Positions 46,606 to 57,806 of a stretch of 64,000 nucleotides of DNA are shown piece by piece. The notes under the pieces are model-generated. The model worked only from the letters and a program-made list of their open reading frames with translations, had not been told where the DNA came from and did not search any database. Numbering within the stretch: position 1 is the first letter of the stretch; each line of letters begins with the position of its first letter. This DNA is from Panorpa germanica (taxonomy: Eukaryota > Arthropoda > Insecta > Mecoptera > Panorpidae): the NCBI GenBank assembly GCA_963678705.1, contig OY783215.1, forward strand, positions 12,877,740-12,941,739, written 5' to 3'. The translations under genes were made by a program, and so were the position numbers.

Positions 46606-48550
46606 GAAGGAAAAACAGAAAATTTATGATTTTTTTAATTTAAAACTGAACGTTTTTGTCATTTTTATAAAGATTATAGTCTTCTTTCGTTTCAAAAAAT
46701 TACAAAATTAAAGTTTTATTTAATTTAAAAATCTATCAATTTTATCATTTTTAAGAAGATTATAGTCTTCTTTCTTACAGAAAAAAAGAGAAAATTTATG
46801 ATTTTTTAAAGTCTAAAACTGAACCTTTTCATCATTTTTAACAAGATTATAGTCTTCTTTCGTTTCAAAAAACGAAAAAATTATATTTTTTTTTAATTTA
46901 AAAATTTATCAATTTTATCAATTTTAAGAAGATTATAATAGTCTTCTTTCTTAAAGAAAAAAAGAGAAAATTTATGATTTTTTAAAGTCTAAAACTGAAC
47001 CTTTTCATCATTTTTATCAAGATTATAGTCTTCTTTCGTTTCAAAAAACGAAAAAATTATAGTTTTTTTAAATTTAAAAATTTATCAATTTTATCAATTT
47101 TAAGAAGATTATAGTCTTCATTCTTAAAGAAAAAAAGAGAAAATTTATGATTTTTTAAAGTCTAAAACTGAACCTTTTCATCATTTTTATCAAGATTATA
47201 GTCTTCTTTCGTTTCAAAAAACGAAAAAATTATAGTTTTTTTAAATTTAAAAATTTATCAATTTTATCAATTTTAAGAAGATTATAGTCTTCATTCTTAA
47301 AGAAAAAAAGAGAAAATTTAGGATTTTTTAAAGTCTAAAACTGAACCTTTTCATCATTTTTAACAAGATTATAGTCTTCTTTCGTTTCAAAAACCGACAA
47401 AAGTATAGTTTTTTTTAATTTTAAAATTTAACAATTTTATCATTTTTAAGAAGATTATAGTCTTCTTTCTTAAAGAAAAAAAGAGAAAATTTATGATTTT
47501 TTAAAGTCTAAAACTGAACCTTTTCATCATTTTTAACAAGATTATAGTCTTCTTTCGTTTCAAAAAACGAAAAAATTATAGTTTTTTTTAATTTAAAAAT
47601 TTATCAATTTTATCAATTTTAAGAAGATTATAGTCTTCTTTCTTAAAGAAAAAAAGAGAAAATTTATGATTTTTTAAAGTCTAAAACTGAACCTTTTCAT
47701 CATTTTTAACAAGATTATAGTCTTCTTTCGCTTCAAAAAACAAAAAAAATTTAGTTTTTTAAAATTTTAAAATTTAACAATTTTATCATTTTTAACAAGA
47801 TTATAGTCTTCTTTCGTTTCAGAAACCGACAAAAGTATAGTTTTTTTTAATTTTAAAATTTAACAATTTTATCATTTTTAAGAAGATTATAGTCTTCTTT
47901 CTTAAAGAAAAAAAGAGAAAATTTATGATTTTTTAAAGTCTAAAACTGAACCTTTTCATCATTTTTAACAAGATTATAGTCTTCTTTCGTTTCAAAAAAC
48001 GAAAAAATTATAGTTTTTTTAAATTTAAAAATTTATCAATTTTATCAATTTTAAGAAGATTATAGTCTTCTTTCTTAAAGAAAAAAAGAGAAAATTTATG
48101 ATTTTTTAAAGTCTAAAACTGAACCTTTTCATCATTTTTAACAAGATTATAGTCTTCTTTCGCTTCAAAAAACAAAAAAAATTTAGTTTTTTAAAATTTT
48201 AAAATTTAACAATTTTATCATTTTTAAGAAGATTATAGTCTTCTTTCTTAAAGAAAAAAAAAAAAAATTTATGATTTTTTAAAGTCTAAAACTGAACCTT
48301 TTCATCATTTTTAACAAGATTATAGTCTTCTTTCGTTTCAAAGAATTACTAAATTATAGTTTTCCTAAAATTTTAATATTTATCAATTTTAACATTTTTA
48401 AGAAGGTTCATTTTTAAGAAGGTCCTTCTTTCGTAAAGAAAAAAAACCAGAGAACTTATGATTTTTTTAAGTATAAGAATGAAGAACGAAAAAATTATAG
48501 TACGCTTTACTAAACTTGTAAAATTTAAGATTTCATCATTTTTAAGAAAT
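46606..48550. repeat. Satellite array: 86-87-bp monomers in A/B dimers of about 173 bp
   Basis: The core AAGATTATAGTCTTCTTTC recurs with the G at 46672, 46759, 46845, 46931, 47023, 47107, 47194, 47280, 47367, 47453, 47540, 47626, 47713, 47799, 47885, 47972, 48059, 48145, 48231 and 48319, a mean spacing of about 86.7 bp. Two monomer types alternate. A has ACAAG before the core and TTTCGTTTCAAAAAACG after it. B has AGAAG before the core and TTTCTTAAAGAAAAAAAGAG after it, then CTGAACCTTTTCATC. The alternation breaks once (A-A at 47713/47799). The B-type core GAAGATTATAGTCTTC is a hairpin of 5-bp stem and 6-nt loop. Edges decay at about 46606 and 48380-48550. No coding capacity. Confidence 0.95.
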
Positions 48551-50320
48551 GTTTGTTTCGGTGTTATGTATACAGATTAAGGTTGTATTTAAGATTATCA
48601 ATAATTAATACAAATGTTTAGTCATATATTATGTTATTTTATTATAAGTATATTTATTACATATAATTACAATATTTATACAAGTAGTTTATTGTTTAGT
48701 GAAGTACTTCATAAATATATCTTATTAATTTTAACAAATTCTTTGAGTTTAACTTATTAAAGAAAACAAAATACCTCCTAACATCCAGAGGATTTTCTTT
48801 GGTGATGTGTAAGTTTAGTGGTATTTTTATTTGTACAGGGGTTTACAGATATGGCACTGAGACTACAATATAACTAAAAATACACTTTTTACTTTATCTG
48901 ATATACTAAGCGTGCTTTATTACTAGGCTGTAGCACTGAAACATATCTGGTTAAAGACTTTACCATTATTTTAATTCCATATTTTAACATTTTTAGTTAC
49001 AAATGTATAGTGTGAATTACAATGCTCCATAGTGTTATCACAATATAGCCTTCATTTCATTAAAAAATCTGAAGTCCATTTATCCAGCTACGATGAGAAC
49101 CCAGATCTCTAACTTAACGCGTTATGCTTTTAGCAGTTGAGCTACCTGGTTGTTGATAATCCTTTGGTTATTATCAAATCCATTTAGTGTTTATCTACTA
49201 CCGGTTTCTTCTTCGATACTTGAATTAATAGGCTGTCACAGTTCTTTACTAATTTTTTTTTTTAAATACTTTATCAGTGAATTTTTAAAATAGTAATTTA
49301 GTATTATAGCAATTGGTATCATCTAGATGAAATAAAATTTGTTTTAAATTAATAATTAAAAAAAATAATATATTTTTAAATTTTAAATCATTAATCATTG
49401 TTGCCATCTATTGGAAAGTAGTGGAACTACTGAAGTAATTGATTTGTTTAACAGATGGCACTTCCATTTTAATACGCCTAAAATATCTTCAACACTTATA
49501 ACATTTAATTTTAGAAAATAATATTTCTTCGCCGTTTTTTATGCCACTTCGCCATGACTTTTAGTAAATATGAATCTAATAACAATAAGTTTACCTAACA
49601 ACTTATAATTATCTAAATTTAATATACATTAAACAATTCTTTAAACAATTTGCTCCTGACATCTTTTAAGTGAATCAGCAATGTGGTTAGTTATTCTACT
49701 CATTAATAGGTGGCACATAAATAAAAAAAACATTGCGTCTTGAACTTTTATACCTGATAATTAAAATATATAAAGCTAGAAGAAGAAATATGCAGCATAT
49801 TTTTTTGAAGAAGCATAATTAAAATTATTTGATGAACTGTAAGCTATATCATAATATCGTCAAGCAATCTTCGCCATTGCACATAGGATTGCACAACACG
49901 TCGCCTCAGAGTCACATGATATGTACTTGTTTTTTTAATACCACTGTACACTTCTGTGTGTATTCAAACAAGGATTTTGAAATGTCACTGTGTTGTTTAT
50001 GTCATATGTGAAGTTTTGTTTTGCATAATTAACTAAGAAATATTGAATCTCTTCGTGGCATTGTGGTTTTATACAATTTCTTACCGGTTTTAGCTTATAA
50101 ACCGCAGAAAAGTGTTACGCTAAAATATACAATACTTACTCAAATGTTCTAAATGAATCGTTATTTTCATTTTCAATATTCTTTGTAATGTAATGATGTG
50201 TACCAAACAAACAATTTTGACGTCTATGACGTTTTAAATTTTATCTTAATACAAATAATTAATTTTGTGTGAAAATATAGTTTTTATTAAAACATTAATA
50301 ATAATATAGCTGCTGCAATT
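48551..50320. other. Intergenic DNA upstream of MROH1
   Basis: AT-rich. It contains one tRNA-like relic (49082-49152, separate entry). Nothing else can be supported. The last 150 bp should hold the MROH1 promoter, but no TATA box or other clear element was recognised. Confidence 0.5.
49082..49152 (-). tRNA. tRNA-like relic (pseudo-tRNA or SINE head)
   Basis: On the minus strand, TAGCTCAACTGC resembles the A box and D-arm, and GGGTTCTCATC resembles the B box and T-loop. The spacing is about right (about 71 nt in all), and CCAG...CTGG ends can partly pair as an acceptor stem. The anticodon arm is irregular and the T-stem pairs poorly, so I do not assign an anticodon. It may be a decayed tRNA gene or the head of a tRNA-derived SINE. 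Confidence 0.35.
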
Positions 50321-53300
50321 ATGGATAACGAATCATCTGAAAATATTAAGAATATTAAGGGATCGCATGTTTTGGGTAAATCACCATTTTTGACATTTAA
50401 CAATTTTGTTTGTAATATGAAATAATAATCACTAGTTTTCTAAAACTTCCTGTAGCATAAATAAATAACAAACCAAATTCTTTGTGCTTGCTTGTTAATC
50501 GAATTTAAAACGTATGGATCACCGACAGTATTTTTACTCTTTCCACATTGTAGAATCCAAAACAATATCTGCATTTGTAGCTTTGTATTCATTGTGCGCA
50601 CTTGCATAGATGTTGCGTCATTAAATTATTTTTTATAATCGACCAGCACAAGCATCAACAAAAATTGAAGTTTGTTAATAATTATTTCAAATGAATAATA
50701 CTAATATCAATGTTTTAGTATCCATTGGAACTTTACTAGAATCTGCTTGCGATAAAGATGCTTCTGTACGGGATGCAATATCAGCATCCCTCTGTAAATT
50801 ATCTCAACGGTATCCCAATGAGGTGGTGAAAACCATATGTTCATATCGGCTCAGAAATCAAAAACTTGGAAATTTACATGTGGGGCTTATTATGAGGTAA
50901 ATTAATGGCAGTTTTTTTCCTCTTGAAACAATAGTTATGTGTAACACTTTGTAGAAATTATGCATCTTGTTTTATTTCAGCATACTGAAAAATGTGTGCA
51001 CAGAACGTACGATGATGCTGGACGGTGACAGCGTTCTCCAGGCTATAGAACTAAGTGTGATAGAGATGACTCGCTGTCCAGATCCCACATTAGAGGTTCA
51101 TCAGTACTCATCTGGAGTTCTTGTTGCCCTGGGACAATTACATTGTATTCAGGTAGGTGTAGACGATTTACAAGTGTATTTATACATTTTATTCCCGTAT
51201 ATACTTATATTTATGCATTACTTACATTTACTTAGGTAATGGACGGCTTATTGTCTAACTTGCAAAATAGTGGCACTCCCCATTATATGATCCCACAGAC
51301 TATGGGCTCACTCTCAGCTATAAATCCTTTTGGTACAGTTCCATTTGTGAAGCAAGTATTGTCTTCATCATTACCTATATTAGGAATGGTAAAAAATGAT
51401 AATTTAAAACAGGCTTATGCTTTCGGTAAGTTAAATTTTTAGATTCCTAATGATTACATTATTAACATATTATATTATATACATTTTTGTACTGATATAA
51501 TTTACATTATTTTTAGCCTTTGGGCGTTTTTGTGAAGCAATTACTGAATATCTCTCTAATATCGCTAAAGCACCAGACCCTACGGTCACAAAAGAATTAT
51601 TTACTACCGAATTGAGCATAGCTTTTGATATACTGTTAGCTCAATGGTTACCAAGCCGAGATCCTAAAGTAGCTCAAGATGTCTTAGGTGCTTTAGGACC
51701 TATATTTAGTTTGCTTACACCAGAAAAAGTGGCAGAGCACATTCCAAAACTAATTCCTTTATTATTGAGCTTATATCGAAAAAATATAGATAAGTTATCT
51801 ATATCGCAATGTTTGGTGACGGTGCTAAGCGTTGCTTCCGCTACTGACAAAAATGTATTAGAATCATCGATTGATCTCATTTTTAACACTATATTCGAAC
51901 AAATTTCTACAACACCTGATTTTGATTTACCAGCTAAAAACCATTTTGAAACTCTGAGATGTTTTGATTTATTGGTAAACAACTCGTCGTCAGATAGGCT
52001 GTTTGAGTTGGTATTAAACCAGTTGAAAAATAATAATGAAAAAGATAGGATAAGAGCATGCTTAGTTGTTGCTCATCTGACTAATTCTTGTGGAAATTAT
52101 ATTAAAAACAAAATACACGAACTTAACCAAATACTAAAACTTATGATGCAAGTAGAGCAGAACCCAAAAATGAAAATAGTTTTGCTCAAAACAATTGTAG
52201 CTTTCGCTAATCGCGGATTTTTGGAAGATAATGATTTTGTTGAATTTATTGTTAAATATTCTTGTCCACAAAAATATATACCAAAGCAAAATGAAAATGG
52301 ATTTACCAAAGAATGTGAAGATTTACTTCGAGCTTGCAATAGTTCATTGTTTTTAATTAGTACAAATGTCACCAATTTAGAATCAATGTTGTGGTCTGTA
52401 TTGTTGCAATGCTTATTGAACACAAAATACACTGATGCTGTACCCACATTAACAAGATGCCTAACTCATCTTGCATTGAAGCTTCAAGAAAAGACTGAAT
52501 TAAATAATAGTAAGGTTCCATCAAACGTACCAACCGAGCTTTCGATTTTTAGTAGATGCTTAGCAATGCTCGGAAATCCATTAGAACACAAGAGAGGAGT
52601 ATATATATTGAATTTTCTTAAAAATTATTGTACTTTTGTAAATAAGCAATTGTTACCACTTTGGAATCAAAAAATTCAATCGTTACTGTGGTTTTTAGAA
52701 AAAGGTGATAAAGAATTTAATCAGAAAATCTGGGAAGAGTACATATTAGATTTTTTGGCTTCCTCTATTAAGGATCTTGATGATGTTAATTTCACGGAAT
52801 CACTTTCTAACAAAATGATGGAACAGATTTCTATGTATAACAATTACATAGATCAGAAAGGTGTATTGTATAAGTGCATTGCTGTAACACTTTGTCATAT
52901 TAGCGATGCGCAATGTGTAACACAAAAAATTGGAACAATTTTGAGTTTTTCAAAACAAAATTCTATTGCGGAAGCAAAATACTCAGCTGAAGCTATTGGA
53001 ATATGCTCTCGTGTGCACTACGATGTTGTACTTTCAAAATTAAAGACTATTGAAAAGGATGAACTGGGAAAAAAATCTTCTAAGTTCTTAGCCAATTTTA
53101 ATTTTATGAAAGATGCAAAACATGAAACTGAAATTGAAAAGATACGATTTACGCTTATATCATGTTTTGGGTATATAGCGTTAGAAGCTCCCTCAGAGAA
53201 AATTTTGCCCAAAATTGAAACCGATATTGTAGATTGGGTTGTGCATCAGTTAACAATTTCTAAGGAATATTTAATTACGGCAGCCGCTCTGGATACAATA

Positions 53301-56300
53301 GGTCGAATTGCAGATGCTATGCATCCAGATAGAAATGCATTGAATATTAAACTAGGTATTAGAAGCGAAATTTTACATACTGTACTAAATCAGCTGCAGG
53401 AGCATACAATTAAGGAGAATTTAGAATTGTATCCTATTGTTTTGAATGTTGCTACTAGTTTGGTAAGACTTAAGCCAGAGATAACTTCTGATGAACGAAT
53501 CACAGTATTGGCTTTAATATTTGATAAAACCTATAATGCAGCTTGTGACATAAAAACGAAATTTGATACTTTTGAAGAAGAAGAAGCTAATAATCATTTC
53601 GCAAAATATTTAAATAATGCCCTAAATAATCTAAACAAACTAGTGCATGAAATATTATTACAAAATGTTTCGCCTGCTACCTTAGATGATATTTTTGCTT
53701 TGTTAGAACCATATATGAAAAATAAGAACTCTGAAATACGTTTAGCAGCGATGGTCACCTTACAAGGGACACTTAAAATATATTTCGATAATATGAAATT
53801 TGTTTTCGAAGCACCTACGAAATTTAATCAAGCTGGTTTTATTATTGGCAGAATTGCACCAAGGTGAGTACGAATCTTACTTCAAAGATGAATGTTTCAT
53901 TCAATTAACCCGATTTTAATGTGATTTATTTTGTTTAGATGTACTGATTCGAATGGAGCTATCAGACAAATAGCTGCAGAGTGCATTTCGGTAACACTTA
54001 CAATATGCTCTCGCTATGATGGTCATTCTGACTCAAACATGCAAGATACTATTGGATTATTAATGTCAATACGTTCAGAAATAGAAACAAGCGATCCAAA
54101 GCGATTGTATCAAATTACTGTAGATCTTGGAAATGTTATTAGTCAGAAGTTACCACATTTTCAGCAGTTACATTTCATTGAAAGTGTTGTAGATGGTTTA
54201 TTGGATTCAGAAAATTCATCAGCAATAGGATCTTCAGTATTGTTATGCGTTTTTATTAAAAACAAAGGTGGAGAATTATATCATAATGTATCGACCATTG
54301 TTGGATTATGTATCCAAGTTGCTGGGATGAGTCATTGCTCTAAAGCTAAAATAGGTGGAATTAAAGCTGTTACTGCATTAGCTGTTCATCATCCCAAGGC
54401 TGTTGTGTTTTCAATTTTACAGCAACCTTTACCATATGAAGGGTACGTAATCTATTTTCTTACAAGATACTTTAAATTATAATATTATATTCTAAGTATT
54501 TATACATTTTTCCCATACAGTGCAGTTACGGAATGTTTCTATCAATGGACACAAGAATCAGTTTTAGTCGCTGAAACAATTGATATGTTTATTAAAATGC
54601 TATCCTCTACTCCTCTTCACGAAGACAACTCTAAAAGTTCAGCTAACAGCGATAGACCATTAGTAGCAGCATTGCAACCATTAGGCGTATGTATTAATAA
54701 TTAATTTCTAATATGAAGTATAATTTTTTTATAAAAAGAATTATTTTACAGGCAGTTCATGCGATGTCACATATGTTTTTATGTGCTCAAATGCAAGAAT
54801 TATGTGTTAAACGATTTCCTGAATTATATTCTTTGATGATTACATTGATATCTGGATATTGTGGCTTAGCACCACCTATACATACTCAAGCAGATTCTGA
54901 AAAATATGGTTACGTTCCTAATAGAAATGCGTGTAAAATTGTACCAGCCAAAATCGCATCAGAATGTTTTAAAAACTTTTTGTTATGTGTTGAATTTGAT
55001 CAGGTATATTTCAGCCTATTAAAATATTTGTAAAATTTTTAAGCCTCTCTTTAACAATATTTCATTATTATAGATTGCAGAAACATTGTTAAGATACAAT
55101 GGAGATACACTTTCATCATTCTTACAAACAATTCCTATGCTAACTCATAGCCTCGTAGCTCATGCTCCGCAACATCTAAGCCGGATTGTTGAAACAATGG
55201 TACAATACTCTCATTCTTCATTTGTGACGCAAAGATTTGCAGCTATGGCTTTTTTTGCAGAGGTATTTTCACGGCAGAAATAAACCGATTATTTAGTAGA
55301 ACAACTTTTCTTTATATTTACATCATTCTGCTTATTTCAGTTAGTTCCTTTATCGTCAAACCACGTTTTGATTGATTCATTATTAACCACTTTACATGGC
55401 GGCACATCTGATCCAGCTCCAATTGTTAGACAATCAGTATTAATAGGACTATCTAGAGTAGGGATACACGAGCCTCAGCGGTCGATATCCAGATATGCTC
55501 CAGCAGCTCTAGGTGCTGTTATACAAGGACTTGATGATGAAGAGAAAGGGTAATTATTAACATTTATGCATTATATATCTTTTGTCAGATATGTTTTAAT
55601 GAGAATATTGAAGATAAAATAATTATTCTGCAATCATTATTCATGGTCTTTTTATTTCAGAAATTCTTTAACAAACATCCCTCTAGAATCCATGAAAGGG
55701 ATTTCCAATCTATTAAAAGTTGCATCGGAAACTCAAATATTAGAAATACAGGTAATTTGCACTTATGAGTAATTATGCGGTAATTATTTCTCTTAGTTAT
55801 ACATAATTATCTTTATTCGCTAAGGTAACAGTTGCTGTACGCATACGACCATATTTTGAGAGCACGGACACAAATGCCCGAGTGGCAGCCATCAGGTTGT
55901 TTGGAGATCTAGCCCTACCTTGTTCTTCAGATAAATGTGAAGGATTTAAAGAGCAAGTATTTGCAAATTTATCATGCTTTTTATTACATCTTTGTGAGCC
56001 AGACGCAACTGTTGTAAAGGTAAATATTAAAATATGTCATATTAATAAAAATGATCATAATTTGAATTTTGAACAATATTTTAGTAAATTAATTTAACGT
56101 GTTACATATTCATTTACGTTTAGGCCTGTAAATACACTCTGAGACAGGTTGCTCCTATACTGGGTGCTACAAAAGTGAATAGTATGCTCCAGGACCATTT
56201 AATCGATGAAGGTTCATTGCATTATGATGCATTTATTGCTGATCTTACTAAAACCTTGGTAAATATTTTTGTATATATGTAAGATTTAAAATATTATCTG

Positions 56301-56978
56301 AGTGGTGTTTTTGCAAAACAATATATCATTATCACATTACTATATTAGACGATATATAATACACAATATTCAAGAGGTTTGTCAAAGACCGAAAGATTCA
56401 ACAGAAATATAAATATGTTCACGCCCATTGTGACTAGATACAATTGATTTCACCGTAAAGCAATTGTGACTAAATTCAATTGATTTTTCGCGTGAGAGTT
56501 AAAGAAGGTCATTTCTGATTTGTGTGTTATTATTTGCTAATTTGAGGTGCTTAAAGGTGCTTAAGGATGCACTAAACCTAAACCTTATGTTCCTAGAATG
56601 TATTGCTTTATATTCTTCTAATGTTAAATTTCTTAATATAAAATTATGAATCCTTTTTAGATGGATGAACTACCAAATTCCGTTAATGGTTTGGCAGAAA
56701 GTGCAATGCCCTTCCTAAAAAGTTCTTGCCCGGAAATACGCGGTAATGCTGCTCTATTTTTAGGTTTGTAGCCTTATAAATAATTTTCTTTACAGCTATC
56801 CGATTGTAAGGAATTTTAATAAAAATGATTGTTACCTTTAGGGTTGTTACATGGTTTGGCAATATTTCCTATGCCTTTGGATGCAGCTTGTTTTCGACTG
56901 TCCAAACTTTTGGAAGACGAAAGCGTTTTTGTTCGAGCGAAAGCGGCTGTCGGACTGGGAGCCCTATTTGGATCTTAA
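50321..56978 (+). CDS. MROH1: Maestro heat-like repeat protein 1 (MROH1) orthologue, 15 exons
   Basis: Exons: 50321-50375, 50719-50896, 50981-51152, 51236-51425, 51517-53863, 53939-54442, 54521-54686, 54752-55003, 55074-55262, 55341-55549, 55661-55751, 55825-56019, 56124-56258, 56661-56763, 56842-56978. All GT-AG junctions keep frame and give 1640 residues, essentially the length of vertebrate MROH1 (about 1640). The start is a short acidic peptide (MDNESSENIKN), followed by SIGTLLESACDKDASVRDAI, the typical MROH1 N-terminus. The rest is HEAT/armadillo-type helical repeats, with blocks such as SRDPKVAQDVLGALGPIFSL and a C-terminal ESVFVRAKAAVGLGALFGS. No signal peptide or membrane segment is evident. 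Family role: a large HEAT scaffold of poorly known function. The single 2347-nt exon 5 carries nearly half the protein. Most introns are 70-100 bp. Confidence 0.95.
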
Positions 56979-57806
56979 ATATTCTACAGATATAGTCAGT
57001 TACATGGCGCTTCATTACATTTAATATTTGCGCCAATATATTTGAGTGAGTTTTTACTATATATGAGTACATATATTGATAAAAGAGTTTGCAAACATAT
57101 GCAAATAATAATTATATATAATGTTGTTTATGTTTTAATATAAAAAGTGTACAATAAAGTTTTAAGCTGGGATAAATAATATATTTTCTATATAAAGTTT
57201 TGTATAATCTATTATAAGTTAATTGTTTTTACATTTGGTATTTCTTTTTATCTAAAAAGAAAGTATTAATAATAAGAACGCGCTCGATATGTATTTGTTT
57301 TTTTTAGTGAAGTTTAAATCTATACAAAATGTAATAATTATTTAAAAGTGAAATTCTCAAAACTCATGTATTTTTTATATATATATCCATGTTGCTTATT
57401 AATGTTCAAATAAAAAGAATTCTCATTAAAAGTTTTTTTAATTTAAAATTAAGAAAGTCTATATAAGACATTTAGTTATTACAATTAGCGCCATCTATCG
57501 TAACACACTGAATCAAACAATTATTTGGATAACTTTCAAACTACGCTGTCAAATGTTGATCAGCTGTCTAATATTACTTAATTTTCAAATGGCATAGTAG
57601 TTGTAGGCTTATATTATGAAAATAAATATTATATTATAAGTGATTATAAGTAAATATATTGTATGAATAAAAATGTAACTTGCCGTTAGAATATTTAACA
57701 TTATAGTTACTTTAGGAAATAAACTGAATATAAACAGTAAGTTAACCTACAAATTAGTGTAATTTTGTCATTTATAGACAAATTCTAAAGACGTATTTTA
57801 TTAATC
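56979..57806. other. MROH1 3' UTR and ZRSR2 upstream region
   Basis: AATAAA at 57153-57158, about 175 bp after the MROH1 stop, is the likely polyadenylation signal. The remaining roughly 650 bp to the ZRSR2 start hold no exon. GCGCCATCTATCG at about 57487 and TGATCAGCTG at about 57556 are the only GC-containing motifs that stand out near the ZRSR2 promoter; their role is unknown. Confidence 0.5.

Noticed and set aside
49082..49152. Functional tRNA gene
   Set aside because: The anticodon arm and T-stem do not fold properly; kept only as a tRNA-like relic.
51674..53212. Minus-strand frames of 64-116 codons inside MROH1
   Set aside because: Shadows of the long MROH1 coding exon.
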